A stretch of 52,632 nucleotides of DNA from Halobacteriales archaeon QS_9_68_17 (GTDB lineage Archaea; Halobacteriota; Halobacteria; Halobacteriales; Natronoarchaeaceae): NCBI GenBank assembly GCA_003023565.1, contig PXSA01000037.1, positions 100,687 through 153,318 on the forward strand, written 5' to 3'. How positions within the stretch are numbered: the first letter of the stretch is position 1; the number at the start of each line of letters is the position of its first letter. Below, piece by piece: positions 25,519 to 34,570 of this stretch. Below the pieces are notes generated by a model that saw only the letters and a list, made by a program, of their open reading frames with translations, had not been told where the DNA came from and did not search any database. Position numbers and translations under genes: made by a program.

Positions 25519-27741
25519 TCAGCGACCGGTCCGCCGATGCGGGTCGAGCACCTCCACCGGGTGAGCGGCATCGCGCTCGAGCAGCGACCCGAGCTGGTCC
25601 TCACAGGACGTGCCGCTGGCGACGACGATCCGGTCCGCCGCCGCTGGCTCGGTGAACTGCTCCCGTAGCCGATCGCCGACGTCCATGCTCAGGTCGTAGT
25701 ACTCCGACTTGTAGCCGAAGCTGCCGGCCATCCCGCAGCACTCCACGTCGCTCTCGAGGACGTCGCACCCGACCTCCTCGAGGACTGCCGTCGTGTACGG
25801 TTCGAGGCCGAGGGTCCGCTGTTGACAGTGGGAGTGATAGGCGATCTCGGCGTCGCCGCGGAGCGAATCCGCGTCAGCACCGTTCTCGAGACAGCCGTAG
25901 ACGAACTCGAGTATCTCGTAGCTACTGTCTCGAAGGCGCTCGAACGACCGTTCGGGCAACAGCTTCTCGTACTCCCGGTGGAACATCGCGAGGTCAGAGG
26001 GCTCGATGACGACGACGTCACGGCCCGCGTCGAGGTGTTCGGCGAGGGTCCCGTAGACGCGACTGGCGCGTTCGTCCGCGGTGTCGACCATTCCCTGTGA
26101 GAGCGGGGCACGGCCGCTCTCGGCGACGTCGGGGATGCGAACGCGAACGTTCAGCGCTTCGAGAACGCGCACGGCCGCCTTTCCGCGGTCGACGTCGACG
26201 TAGTCGGTGTAGGTGTCGGGGTAGAGGACGACCTCCCGGTCCGCGTCGGCCGCGTCGATCCGCGGCCCCCGGCTCGCGTACCAGTCTCGAAGCGTCTCGC
26301 GCTGGAAATCGGGAAGCTCGCGCCGACCGTCGACGCCGGCGACCCGCTCGAGTGCCGCCCTGGCCGGTCGGGTAGACGCGATCCAGTTGGAGACGGGCGC
26401 GGTGGCGCTCCCGAGTTTCGCGAGCGTCTCGTAGTTGCCGAACAGCCGCTTCTGCACGTCGATCCCGCCCGGCTCTTCGTCGGGGACGAGCCCTTCGTAG
26501 AGGAAGTCGAACTGCCCCTCGTCACCCTCGCGGTTGAGCCGGTCGCGGACGACGGTGTTGATCCACGGGATATCGATCCCGACCGGGCAGGCGTCGACAC
26601 AGCGCGAACAGCCCGTACAGAGGTCGTTGAATCCGGCGGCGCTGTCGGAGCCGTGGACACCGGCTTCCCAGCCCGTCGCGATGCCGCCGGAGTAGGTCTC
26701 GCCGCCGAAAGCGTGGCCGCCGACGGACTGGAAGTTCGCACACGAGTTGGCACACGCGGAACACCGGATGCAGTACAGCGTCTCCCGAAGCTGGTCGTCC
26801 TCGCGCATCGCCATCCGGCCGTTGTCGACCAAGACGAGGTGGAAGTCGCGATCCACGTCGCCGTCCGCGACGGCGACCTCCGGTTCGTCGAAGTCGACGG
26901 CCGGCGACTCGACCGGCGGCGTCAGCAACGAGAGATAGGACGTGATGTCCTGGCCGGTCCCCGACCGGCCGATCAGCTCGATGAAGGGGGCGAGGTCCTC
27001 GAAGGAGGGGACGACCTTCTCGACGCCCGCGACGGCGATGTGCGTGTCCGTCGCTGTCACGGTCTTCCGGGCGTTTCCTTCGCTGGTGACGAGCGCGATG
27101 GTGCCCGTATCGGCGGTGATGAAGTTCGCGCCCGTCATACCCACGTCCGCACCTTCGATGAGCTCGCCGAGGTGGTCGCGGGCGAACATCGTCAGCTCCT
27201 CCGCGGTCTCGAGCGGTTCCTCGGGGTCGAAGGTTTCGTTGATCAGGTCCGCGATCCTCTCCCGCGACTTGTGGAGGGCGGGTGCCACGATGTGAGACGG
27301 CGTCTCGTCCGCGACCTGAAGAACCCACTCGCCCAGATCCGTCTCCACCACGTCGACACCGTCGGCTTCGAGCGCCTCGTTGACGGCTAGCTCTTCGGTG
27401 GTCATCGACTTCGATTTCACGACTCGTTCGGCGGATCTCTCGTCGCACACGTCGCTGATGTAGCGGTTTGCATCGGCGGCGTCGTCGGCGATGTAGACCG
27501 TTCCGCCGTTCGCCTCGACGGTCCGTTCTACCCGGTCGATGAGTTCGGGGAGGCGAGCGATGGCGTCCTCCTTGATCTCGCGGGCGTCGGCTTTCAGCGC
27601 TTCGTAGTCGTCGAGACGGGAGACGGAGTCGTACCGACCGGCGTTGAACCCCCGCGTGTTCTGCGCGACGGCGTCGCCCTCGGTCTCGAGCAACTGTCGG
27701 AGGTGCGCCGCTTTCGCCTCGCGGGACCCGCTGTTACTCAT
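25519..27741 (-). CDS. LutB-LutA fusion: LUD-domain Fe-S oxidoreductase for lactate utilisation
   Basis: The 740-residue product joins two proteins separate in Bacillus. Residues about 60-290 are an LUD domain (MTTEELAVNEALEADGVDVVETDLGEW, GMTGANFITADTGTIALVTSEGNAR, read in parts). Ferredoxin motifs follow at about 322-333 (CIRCSACANSC) and about 372-384 (CTGCSRCVDACPVGID). The rest is a LutA/GlcF-like CCG domain with VVLYPDTYTDYVD, AYHSHCQQRT and ECCGMAGSFGYKSEYYDLS. LutABC oxidises L-lactate to pyruvate with electrons to the respiratory chain. The ATG at 27741 overlaps the lutC stop by 8 nt. All visible Fe-S cysteines are intact. It converges on the dehydrogenase gene, which ends 72 bp away. 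Confidence 0.88.
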   Translation of the reverse strand: MSNSGSREAKAAHLRQLLETEGDAVAQNTRGFNAGRYDSVSRLDDYEALKADAREIKEDAIARLPELIDRVERTVEANGGTVYIADDAADANRYISDVCDERSAERVVKSKSMTTEELAVNEALEADGVDVVETDLGEWVLQVADETPSHIVAPALHKSRERIADLINETFDPEEPLETAEELTMFARDHLGELIEGADVGMTGANFITADTGTIALVTSEGNARKTVTATDTHIAVAGVEKVVPSFEDLAPFIELIGRSGTGQDITSYLSLLTPPVESPAVDFDEPEVAVADGDVDRDFHLVLVDNGRMAMREDDQLRETLYCIRCSACANSCANFQSVGGHAFGGETYSGGIATGWEAGVHGSDSAAGFNDLCTGCSRCVDACPVGIDIPWINTVVRDRLNREGDEGQFDFLYEGLVPDEEPGGIDVQKRLFGNYETLAKLGSATAPVSNWIASTRPARAALERVAGVDGRRELPDFQRETLRDWYASRGPRIDAADADREVVLYPDTYTDYVDVDRGKAAVRVLEALNVRVRIPDVAESGRAPLSQGMVDTADERASRVYGTLAEHLDAGRDVVVIEPSDLAMFHREYEKLLPERSFERLRDSSYEILEFVYGCLENGADADSLRGDAEIAYHSHCQQRTLGLEPYTTAVLEEVGCDVLESDVECCGMAGSFGYKSEYYDLSMDVGDRLREQFTEPAAADRIVVASGTSCEDQLGSLLERDAAHPVEVLDPHRRTGR

Positions 27742-28237
27742 CGAGTATCACCACGTGGACCTCCTTCGGGCCGTGAGCGCCCGTGACGAGCGACCCCATG
27801 TCCGCCGTCGCGCTCGGTCCGGTCGCGATTATCGCGGTATCGTTCCCGGCTCGGAACTCGTCGCCCAGTCGGGCGATGGCTTCCGGGATCCCGGGGACGA
27901 TGTCCGACATCCGGAGGACGGCGACGTGCGTATCGGGGAAGAGGCTAACCGACTCCGACCCATCGGGCCGTGCGGGGAGAACGACGCTTCCGTAGTCCGC
28001 GATACCGATGCTCGCGGCGGAGATACCGGTCTCTGCATCACGGAGATCCTCCGGAGTTGGGGTGTCGTTCACCCACTCCGGGAGCGATACGCCGTCGAAC
28101 GGAAGGGAACTACCGACGGTAGGGGTCGTACACACGTCCTCGAGAACGCCATGGACGTCCGTGGCGGCGGTAGCCGTCCGCTCGACGTTCAGCCGTTCGA
28201 GCGATTTCTCGAACGTCGCAGCCGTGTCTGTTCCCAT
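27734..28237 (-). CDS. lutC: LutC-like LUD-domain protein
   Basis: The 167-residue product carries the single LUD domain of LutC: ISAASIGIADYGSVVLPARP, LFPDTHVAVLRMSDIVPGIPEAI and TAIIATGPSATADMGSLVTGAHGPKEVHVVIL. The motif GPSATADMGSLVTGAHGP is diagnostic. LutC works with LutA and LutB in lactate oxidation. ATG 28237 is chosen over 28324 because the minus-strand box A CAATTATCC (28258-28266) lies 25 bp upstream, giving a leaderless operon mRNA for lutC-lutBA. The stop overlaps the following start, so the two are coupled. Confidence 0.88.
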   Translation of the reverse strand: MGTDTAATFEKSLERLNVERTATAATDVHGVLEDVCTTPTVGSSLPFDGVSLPEWVNDTPTPEDLRDAETGISAASIGIADYGSVVLPARPDGSESVSLFPDTHVAVLRMSDIVPGIPEAIARLGDEFRAGNDTAIIATGPSATADMGSLVTGAHGPKEVHVVILDE

Positions 28238-28257
28238 AGGAGCGGTTATGAAACCCG

Positions 28258-28266
28258 GATAATTGT
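28258..28266 (-). promoter_or_regulatory. Box A promoter of the lutC-lutBA operon
   Basis: CAATTATCC on the minus strand lies about 25 bp upstream of ATG 28237 and decides that start. It shares a 264-bp divergent intergenic region with the permease promoter. Confidence 0.55.
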
Positions 28267-28386
28267 GTCTTTGGGTCCGTTCGACACCGAGCCGACCGTC
28301 GTTCTCCCGGTCAAGAGACTGCACGCTTCGGAGACACGATTAGTTGCTACGGGAACGAATATGAATATAGCTGCTACCGACAGTAC

Positions 28387-28397
28387 TTTATAATAAA
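28387..28397 (+). promoter_or_regulatory. Box A promoter of the lactate permease gene
   Basis: TTTATAATAAA is a palindromic TATA box. It is about 110 bp from the ATG at 28502, so unlike its neighbours the permease mRNA would have a leader of about 80 nt. That leader ends with a Shine-Dalgarno-like GGAGGT at 28488-28493, spaced 8 nt from the start. Confidence 0.5.
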
Positions 28398-28501
28398 CTA
28401 CAACCATATACACCCATGCTATCCAGTAACAGGCGCAAGCCTGGAACAGGCACTGATCATCCGATTCGATCGGATAGCGAACCGATCGGAGGTGTCCGCT
28501 G

Positions 28502-30229
28502 ATGGCGACGCCGACACAGTTGCTGCTCGCGATACTACCGCTCGTCACCATCGCCGTCCTGATGGTCGGATTCTACTGGCCTGCGACGCGAGCGATGCCG
28601 ATGGCGTGGGTCGTCGCCATCGTTGCAGGATACGTCGGATGGGGGATGTCCCCGACCTGGATCGCAGCCTCGAGCATCGTCGGCTTCATCACCGCATCGA
28701 ACATCATCTACATCGTCTTCGGCGCCATTCTGCTTCTGTACACGCTGAAGCAGACCGGCGCGTTCGAGGCGATAAACCGCGGGTTCGCCGATATCAGCGA
28801 TGACCGACGCGTCCAGGTCGTCCTGTTGGTGTTCCTGATGGGATCGTTCATCGAGGGGGCTGCCGGGTTCGGAACGCCGGCAGCCATCGTCGGCCCGCTT
28901 CTGGTCGGACTCGGCTTCCCGCCGCTGGCCGCCGTCGTGGTGGCGCTGACGGGGAACCTGATGGCCATCACCTTCGGCGCCGTCGGGACGCCGCTCATCA
29001 TCGGGATGATAGACGTCTTCGAAAGCGTCGAGTACGTCAACGACGCCGTCCAGTCGCAGGGGATGACGATCGCCGCGTGGGTCGGCGACATCGCCACCTT
29101 CGCCGCGACGTACCACGTGATCGTCGGCGTCGCCCTCCCGTTCATCGGCGTGGCGATGATGACGCGCTTCTTCGGCGAAGAGCGCTCGATCCGCCCGGCG
29201 CTGGAAGTGTTACCGCTCACCCTGTTCGCGTGGGCGGCGTTCTCGGCTCCGTACTGGCTGACGGCGTACGCCCTCGGCCCGACGTTCCCCGGCCTCATCG
29301 GCTCGATGGTCGGTCTCGCGATAACCATCGGAGTCCTGAAAGCCGGCTACTTCCACCCGGACGAGGAGTGGGACTTCGGGCCTCGCGAGGCGTGGCCGGA
29401 CCACTGGGTCGGCGATATCGAACCCGGCGAATCGGAAGACCAGGATATGGCAGTTGCAGCCGACGGCGGCGTCCAGCAGACGCCGCAGACGCAGGAAATG
29501 TCGCTCGCGAAAGCGTGGGCACCGTACGTGCTCCTCGCCGCCCTCCTCGTCGTCACCCGGGTCTGGGACCCATTGGTGAACTTCCTGACGACGACCCTCG
29601 TCTTGGAGTGGAGCGACATCCTCGGAACGAGCCTCGCGGGTAGCATTCAGATGCTCTATCTGCCCGGGGCGATGTTCCTCGCGGTCCATCTCGTCACGGT
29701 CCCGCTCCACGGTATGGACGGCAACGATATCAAAGCATCGTGGGCCGAGACCCTCGAAAAGGTCGCTCCCGCGGTCGTTGCCCTCCTGTTTGCCGTCGCG
29801 ACGGTGCAGATAATGCTACAGTCGGGCACGGCGACGGGGTCCGACGGCATGCTCATCGTTCTCTCGGAGACGGTGGCCGACTTCACCGGCAGGGCGTACC
29901 CGTTCCTGGCTCCGTGGATCGGCGCACTCGGCGCGTTCCTCGCCGGGTCGAACACCGTCTCGGACATCCTCTTCGGCACCTTCCAGTACGGCGTCGCCGA
30001 CAACATCGGTACGTCGAAGACGGTCATGCTGGGCGCACAGGCGGTCGGCGGCGCTATCGGGAACCTCATCGCCGTCCACAACGTCGTCGCCGCCCTCGCC
30101 GTCGTCGGACTCGTCGGGCAAGAAGGACGAGTCATCCGACTCGAACTCATCCCGCTGACGTACTATGCGACGTTCACTGGGCTACTGGTGTTGCTGTTCA
30201 GTTACGTCGTCTTCCCCGGGATGTTCTGA
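28502..30229 (+). CDS. lctP: L-lactate permease family transporter (LctP/GlcA type)
   Basis: The 575-residue product is a polytopic membrane protein with about 13 hydrophobic segments. LctP-family blocks are [55 protein letters not shown], and near the end [26 protein letters not shown] and [24 protein letters not shown]. The family takes up lactate, and some members glycolate, by proton symport; here the coupling ion is unknown. A hydrophilic loop rich in Glu/Asp/Gln (about residues 295-340) is larger than in bacteria. The start is supported by GGAGGT at 28488-28493. It is divergent from lutC, so uptake and oxidation genes can share control. The gene looks intact. Confidence 0.92.
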   Translation: MATPTQLLLAILPLVTIAVLMVGFYWPATRAMPMAWVVAIVAGYVGWGMSPTWIAASSIVGFITASNIIYIVFGAILLLYTLKQTGAFEAINRGFADISDDRRVQVVLLVFLMGSFIEGAAGFGTPAAIVGPLLVGLGFPPLAAVVVALTGNLMAITFGAVGTPLIIGMIDVFESVEYVNDAVQSQGMTIAAWVGDIATFAATYHVIVGVALPFIGVAMMTRFFGEERSIRPALEVLPLTLFAWAAFSAPYWLTAYALGPTFPGLIGSMVGLAITIGVLKAGYFHPDEEWDFGPREAWPDHWVGDIEPGESEDQDMAVAADGGVQQTPQTQEMSLAKAWAPYVLLAALLVVTRVWDPLVNFLTTTLVLEWSDILGTSLAGSIQMLYLPGAMFLAVHLVTVPLHGMDGNDIKASWAETLEKVAPAVVALLFAVATVQIMLQSGTATGSDGMLIVLSETVADFTGRAYPFLAPWIGALGAFLAGSNTVSDILFGTFQYGVADNIGTSKTVMLGAQAVGGAIGNLIAVHNVVAALAVVGLVGQEGRVIRLELIPLTYYATFTGLLVLLFSYVVFPGMF

Positions 30230-30656
30230 GCGCGGTGGGCCGCTGCGTGGACACGGCGGGTCCCATCACGGTCCCCGGCCGATCGGACGGGGACCGGTGG
30301 ATACGACTGGTCCGTGTGACAGCACTAGGCGGCCGGCGTTCCGTCGTGCGAACCGTCGTCCTATCGGAGTGATCGAGGGTCACACGCGATGTGGCCGCTT
30401 CGTGTTCGGGAGACTCGAACACGGATCGAGGTCATACTCGTCTGCAGTGAAAGCTTACGGTGACCCACTTCGGGTGGTCATCGAACTCGAGATCGGTGCT
30501 CCTGCTCCGAGTCGTTCCTGCGATAGCCTCCATGTAAAGAATACGTGCGTATATACTTTAATGCTTTTAGATGCACTGTCTCGTTGTCCGCATCGGCTTC
30601 TACGAGAGTAAAAACTCCTGCCGGTTCCAGAACGCCCATTGTTCCTTTTGAGATCG
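30230..30656. other. Intergenic region downstream of the permease
   Basis: No gene is supported. The main structure is a perfect 8-bp hairpin CGTGTTCG-GGAGACT-CGAACACG at 30401-30423. An AT-rich patch at about 30547-30570 (GTATATACTTTAATGCTTTT) could be a box A for the former transposase. Confidence 0.45.
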
Positions 30657-31367
30657 ATGCTCGCGGACCTGCTCAGCGAGAGCTATGCGGCGAATTTAGA
30701 AAGGTCTCGGGAGAACCAGCGGACGGCAACGCCCGTCAGGGCGTTCGCCGTTCGTCTTTACCAGACTGGTTGTTCGCTTCGGGAGATGACAACGATTCTC
30801 GCTGAATGAGGCGTTGAACGTTCTCGTGGAGCGGTCTATAACTGAGTACATCGGCTGGCTGACAGTGGGTGCGACCCGCCGACGGTAACACTGTCGCGGG
30901 TCGCGGTTGACGAAACCGCTGTCGGGATCGATGGCGAGTGGTCTTGGGTGTATACTGCAATGGACAGCGAATCAAAGGTGATCCTCGGTATCGTGTTGTT
31001 TAGTCGATATGTAACTGCTCCGGTGGCTGCGTTTTTGCAGAAATTCCGCGAGAAGCACGATCTCTCCGGGACCGAGTTTCTCGTCGATCAGTTCGGCTAT
31101 CGGACCGCACTCTCCCGAGTCGGATCAAGCGATCGGGGTAACTGTACCGACCGAAACCTCACCGAGAAGTGGTCTCGTACCCTCAAAACGCGAATCGACC
31201 GCTTTCATAATTCATGAGTGCGTAGCCGGGTGATCGTCCGAGTGAATCTTGAACAGCTCATACATTACTACGACCATCAACGACCGCATCGAGCTCTCGA
31301 TGGAAGAGTGTTAGTTGCGGAAGTGCAGAACCACACAGGGCCTGGGAAGATACAGTACAGGTGCTAA
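30657..31367 (+). pseudogene. IS6-family transposase, inactivated by stop codons
   Basis: From ATG 30657 a single frame can be read through to 31367. It shows MLADLLSESYAANLERSREN, an HTH part GCSLREMTTILAE, the DDE catalytic core (RVAVDETAVGIDGEWSWVYTA, EFLVDQFGYRTALSR, RNLTEKWSRTLK) and the end HYYDHQRPHRALDGR. In-frame TGA stops interrupt it at 30807, 30843 and 31215. The second and third replace expected Trp codons (VYN-W-VHR, HNS-W-V). There are no indels. The aspartates and glutamate of the DDE triad remain. I could not identify clear terminal inverted repeats. It marks the right end of the hydroxy-acid island. Confidence 0.8.
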
Positions 31368-31730
31368 CATTATAGAATACTTATTGTTCGTCATTCATAT
31401 AATAGTAGAGAACGGTCCTTAGACCATCGACCGACGTACGACATCACAGTGAAAACGGTCGCCGTTCCGTCGAGGAACACGCTCAGCCCGAAAGCGGGTG
31501 ATGGGGGGGGACGGAAACCCGACCAGCGGTACAGCGCCGATAGCGACGGAGAGGACAACCAGGAACGCCCCCGTCTACCACCCTTCGATGAGACCCACTA
31601 CACTTTTTTCAGCTGTGAGATATCCACGAAACAACTGCGAACGGCGGTCACGGTGAGGGGTTGGCAGTCGCAGCGAGTCGTTTCGCGGGCGTCTCCGGGG
31701 GAGAAGGGGTTCGGATGGAGTCGGCGGCGC
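31368..31730. other. Intergenic region between the IS6 relic and the mnh operon
   Basis: No gene is supported. The left 70 bp are AT-rich (ATAGAATACTTATTG, CATATAATAGTAGAGAACG at about 31396-31414), perhaps the old element border; TAGAGAAC resembles half of the IclR-site candidate. The rest is GC-rich and featureless apart from a T6 run near 31605. It includes the 3' region of the leftward mnh transcript. Confidence 0.4.
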
Positions 31731-32090
31731 TCACTCCTCGTCCGACGAGCGCCGCCAGTCTTCGTCGTCGGCCTTCCCCGGCCAGGTGACCGACCCCATG
31801 AACGGGACGCCGATCCGCTGGGCCGCCCGGGAGATCATGTGCGCGCCGGTCGGCACCGTTAGGAAGAGAAAGAGGATGCCGACGAGCGATGTGAGTCCCG
31901 CGCCGCCGGGACCGAGGGAGACGAACCCGGCGAGGAAGATAGCCGCCGTCCCCAGCGTGGTCGGCTTGCTCGTCGCGTGCATCCGGTTGTACACGTTCGG
32001 CAGTCGGAGCAGGCCGATCGTTCCGACCGACAGGAAGAAGACCCCGACGGCGATCAGCGCGACGACGAGCGCGGTGCGTGCTGTGACCAT
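31731..32090 (-). CDS. mnhG: Na+/H+ antiporter subunit MnhG (MrpG)
   Basis: The 119-residue product has three membrane helices and the MrpG pattern GTIGLLRLPNVYNRMHATSKPTTLGT. It is the last gene of the mnh operon. The ATG at 32090 lies 2 nt after the mnhF stop; an upstream GTG at 32096 is possible. The C-terminal tail (KADDEDWRRSSDEE) is hydrophilic and acidic, as common in halophiles. It functions only as part of the seven-subunit membrane complex that exchanges cytoplasmic Na+ for H+. Confidence 0.9.
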   Translation of the reverse strand: MVTARTALVVALIAVGVFFLSVGTIGLLRLPNVYNRMHATSKPTTLGTAAIFLAGFVSLGPGGAGLTSLVGILFLFLTVPTGAHMISRAAQRIGVPFMGSVTWPGKADDEDWRRSSDEE

Positions 32091-32092
32091 TC

Positions 32093-32389
32093 TCACTCCC
32101 TCCGTACGATGATATCGCCTTCGGTGACGTACTTCGCGACCGTGACGGTCGACAGGAACCCGATGATCGCGAGCACGAGGCTGACGGTGATGAACAGGCC
32201 GCGGCCGGTCCGCAGCGCGAACAGCACGGCGATGGCGACCACGTTCGTGGCGATGGCGTCCAGCGCGACTACCCGGTCGGGGACGGTCGGCCCGAAGATC
32301 ACCCGATAGCTACAGAGGACACAGAGCGCGCTCACGAGGATCAACCCGACGTCGGCCGCGAGGACGACGAGCTCCGACTCAGCGGCCAT
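32093..32389 (-). CDS. mnhF: Na+/H+ antiporter subunit MnhF (MrpF)
   Basis: The 98-residue product has three membrane helices and the family block LCSYRVIFGPTVPDRVVALDAIATN. The ATG at 32389 is preceded by a GGAGGTGAT Shine-Dalgarno-like sequence on the minus strand, which overlaps the end of mnhE. An upstream GTG at 32398 is the alternative. It works as a small structural/transport subunit of the Mrp complex, between MnhE and MnhG as in the standard gene order. Confidence 0.9.
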   Translation of the reverse strand: MAAESELVVLAADVGLILVSALCVLCSYRVIFGPTVPDRVVALDAIATNVVAIAVLFALRTGRGLFITVSLVLAIIGFLSTVTVAKYVTEGDIIVRRE

Positions 32390-33053
32390 CGGTATCACCT
32401 CCGTCTCCGTCGCCGCCGTGACGGTCGTGCTCGTCGGTCGCCTCCGTCCGCCGCTCCGCTCGCTCCTCGCGTTCCAGCGGATCCGGCGGGTTCTGGTACC
32501 CCGCCGGGTAGACGGCTATCTCCGGCGCGGGGTCCGCGGGCGACCGCTCTTCGTCGAAGATAGACAGCGCGTAGTCCTCCCAGGCCCGGATCGGTTCGAC
32601 GATCGCTTCGGGGTCGCGGCCGTCTATCACGTGGACGTACAGCGCGTTCGCCTCGGGGTCGTGGTCCAGCGTGATCGTCCCGGGGGTGATCGTGATGCTG
32701 TTGGCGATGGTGGTCACCCCGACGTCCGTCTCGACGCGGAGCGGCACGAGGATCACCTCCGGTTCGATCGGCATGCTCGGCCACAGCACCCGGTACGCGA
32801 CGTTGAGATTGGCGACGACGACCTCCTCGAGGAACACGACCAGATAGCCCGCGACGGCCGCGACCGACCGGAGGAGCGGTCCGAGTTCGATCTCCTCGGC
32901 GTACAGTCGCCGGAACAGGAACGCGACCGGCATCCCGACCGCCAGGCCCAGCAGGAACTGTCCGAGGAGGGGGTCCAGCGCGAGGTCGACGCCGCGGACG
33001 AACACCCACAGGAGGGCGAACACCACGCCGATGACCGGCCAGCGCCGCGTCAC
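32379..33053 (-). CDS. mnhE: Na+/H+ antiporter subunit MnhE (MrpE)
   Basis: A GTG start at 33053, overlapping the mnhD stop by 4 nt, gives 224 residues. The N-terminal 85 residues carry membrane helices. MrpE family blocks follow: VVVANLNVAYRVLWPSMPIEPE and ANSITITPGTITLDHDPEANALYVHVIDG. The C-terminal tail of about 45 residues is Asp/Glu/Arg/Gly-rich (EREERAERRTEATDEHDRHG), longer than in Bacillus and probably a halophilic cytoplasmic extension. MrpE helps assembly of the antiporter complex. Confidence 0.9.
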   Translation of the reverse strand: MTRRWPVIGVVFALLWVFVRGVDLALDPLLGQFLLGLAVGMPVAFLFRRLYAEEIELGPLLRSVAAVAGYLVVFLEEVVVANLNVAYRVLWPSMPIEPEVILVPLRVETDVGVTTIANSITITPGTITLDHDPEANALYVHVIDGRDPEAIVEPIRAWEDYALSIFDEERSPADPAPEIAVYPAGYQNPPDPLEREERAERRTEATDEHDRHGGDGDGGDTDGR

Positions 33054-34570
33054 TCCTCGACACCTCCGACGGGGTCGATCACGTCGACGTACCCCTCGCG
33101 GTCGAGCGCGGCCCCCGCGGCCGCGTGAGCAGGGTCGACCGCGGCGTCCTCGACGGGGGGTGTTCGAGCGCCCCAGAAACACCGCGTCCACGTCCGCGAC
33201 GTGTAGAGGATGGTCAGCACCGCGCCGACCAGCAGCGCGACGACCACGCCGGCCGCCCCGGCCGCCCCGGTCGCGGCGGCCCGGCGGACCGCGGCGTCGA
33301 ACACGAGGAACTTCCCGAAGAAGCCGGTCAGCGGCGGGATGCCGACGAGCGAGAGGCTTCCGACGAAGAAGGTCGCCCCGAGCAACGGCGAGCGGCCGGC
33401 GAGGCCCCCGAGGTCGGCGAGGCGGTTCGTCCCGGTGGCGCTTCGCACCGCGCCCGTGGCGAGGAACAGCAGCCCCTTCGCCAGCGCGTGGTGGAGCGCG
33501 TACACCAGCGCGGCGGCGATAGCGAACCGGCGGAGCGGTTCGGCGTCGGCCATCGCCGCGACGCCGACCGGGACGACGATGAAGCCGACCTGCCCGATGC
33601 TGGAGTAGGCGAACGTCTCCTCGAAGGTGTCCCTGACGACCGCGCCGAGGCCGCCGAGGACGATGCTCGCCGTACCGGTGAGAAGCAGTACGGGGCCGAG
33701 GAGAGCGAGCGCGGAGTCGCCGGTGACGCCGAGCACGTCGACCTGTACGGGGAGTCCACCGAGGACGGTGAAATACAGCCTCACGATGGCGTACACGCCG
33801 ACCTTCTTGGTTACGCCGGCGAGCATCGCGACGACCGGCAGCGGCGCGGCGCGGTACGCGCCGGGCACCCAGAACTGGAACGGGACCAGCCCCGCCTTCA
33901 GCGCGAACGCGGCGAACAGCAGCGCCGACAGCCCCAGCACCGGTTCCACGTCGATGCCGTACGCGGCGGGGGCGGCCAGTCGCCGGGCCATGTCGGCCAT
34001 GTTGAGAGTGCCGGTGACCGCGTAGAGGCCGCCGACGCCGAGCAGCAAGAGCGCGCCGCCGAAGACGTTCAACACGAGGTAGCGAAGCGCCGCCGCGGTG
34101 TGTTGCTCGCCGCCGTAGAACGCGACGAACACGTAACTGGCCATCAGCATCACCTCGAACCAGACGAAGAGGTTGAACAGGTCGCCGGTGAGGAAGGACC
34201 CGGCGACGCCGAGCAGCAGGCAGTGAAACAGCGGGTGGTAGAACACCGCCTGGTTGTCGGGGTCGACGTAGGCCGCCGAGAACGCTATCGACGCCGCGCC
34301 GACGGCCCCGGCGATGACGAGCATGAACGCCGAGAGTTCGTCCGCAACGAGCGTTATCCCGAACGGCGCGTCGACGCCGCCGACCTGATAGGCGGCCGGT
34401 CCCGCGCCGAGGACGACTCGCCAGGCGAGCGCGCCGACCGCCCCCGCGTACGCGAGGCCGCCGGCGACGCTCACCGCCCGCTGGAGGCGGCGAAACCGCC
34501 GCGTGGAAAGCGTCAGGACGATACTGCCGAGCGCCGCGAGCATCGGACCGATCACGATCTGTTCCGTCAT
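33050..34570 (-). CDS. mnhD: Na+/H+ antiporter subunit MnhD (MrpD)
   Basis: The 506-residue product is homologous to the proton-pumping NuoM/NuoN/MrpD membrane subunits, with about 14 helices. Conserved blocks are GDLFNLFVWFEVMLMASYVFVAF (glutamate in helix 5), FALKAGLVPFQFWVPGAYRAAPLP (lysine in helix 7), AYSSIGQVGFI and HHALAKGLLFLATGAV. Thus the charged residues needed for ion transport are present. ATG 34570 is chosen because it forms a 4-nt ATGA overlap with mnhC; another ATG at 34576 is two codons upstream. The complex uses proton motive force to expel Na+, a key task in hypersaline cells. Confidence 0.93.
   Translation of the reverse strand: MTEQIVIGPMLAALGSIVLTLSTRRFRRLQRAVSVAGGLAYAGAVGALAWRVVLGAGPAAYQVGGVDAPFGITLVADELSAFMLVIAGAVGAASIAFSAAYVDPDNQAVFYHPLFHCLLLGVAGSFLTGDLFNLFVWFEVMLMASYVFVAFYGGEQHTAAALRYLVLNVFGGALLLLGVGGLYAVTGTLNMADMARRLAAPAAYGIDVEPVLGLSALLFAAFALKAGLVPFQFWVPGAYRAAPLPVVAMLAGVTKKVGVYAIVRLYFTVLGGLPVQVDVLGVTGDSALALLGPVLLLTGTASIVLGGLGAVVRDTFEETFAYSSIGQVGFIVVPVGVAAMADAEPLRRFAIAAALVYALHHALAKGLLFLATGAVRSATGTNRLADLGGLAGRSPLLGATFFVGSLSLVGIPPLTGFFGKFLVFDAAVRRAAATGAAGAAGVVVALLVGAVLTILYTSRTWTRCFWGARTPPVEDAAVDPAHAAAGAALDREGYVDVIDPVGGVEE

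Noticed and set aside
30401-30423. Perfect 8-bp hairpin downstream of lctP as an intrinsic terminator
   Set aside because: There is no T-run after it, and archaeal termination relies on T-runs rather than hairpins. I kept it only as a note in the intergenic entry.
30871-30904. Strong hairpin-like pairing GCGACCCG...CGGGTCGC inside the IS6 transposase relic
   Set aside because: It lies in what aligns with normal transposase coding sequence and has a bulge, so it is probably coincidental rather than an inserted element.
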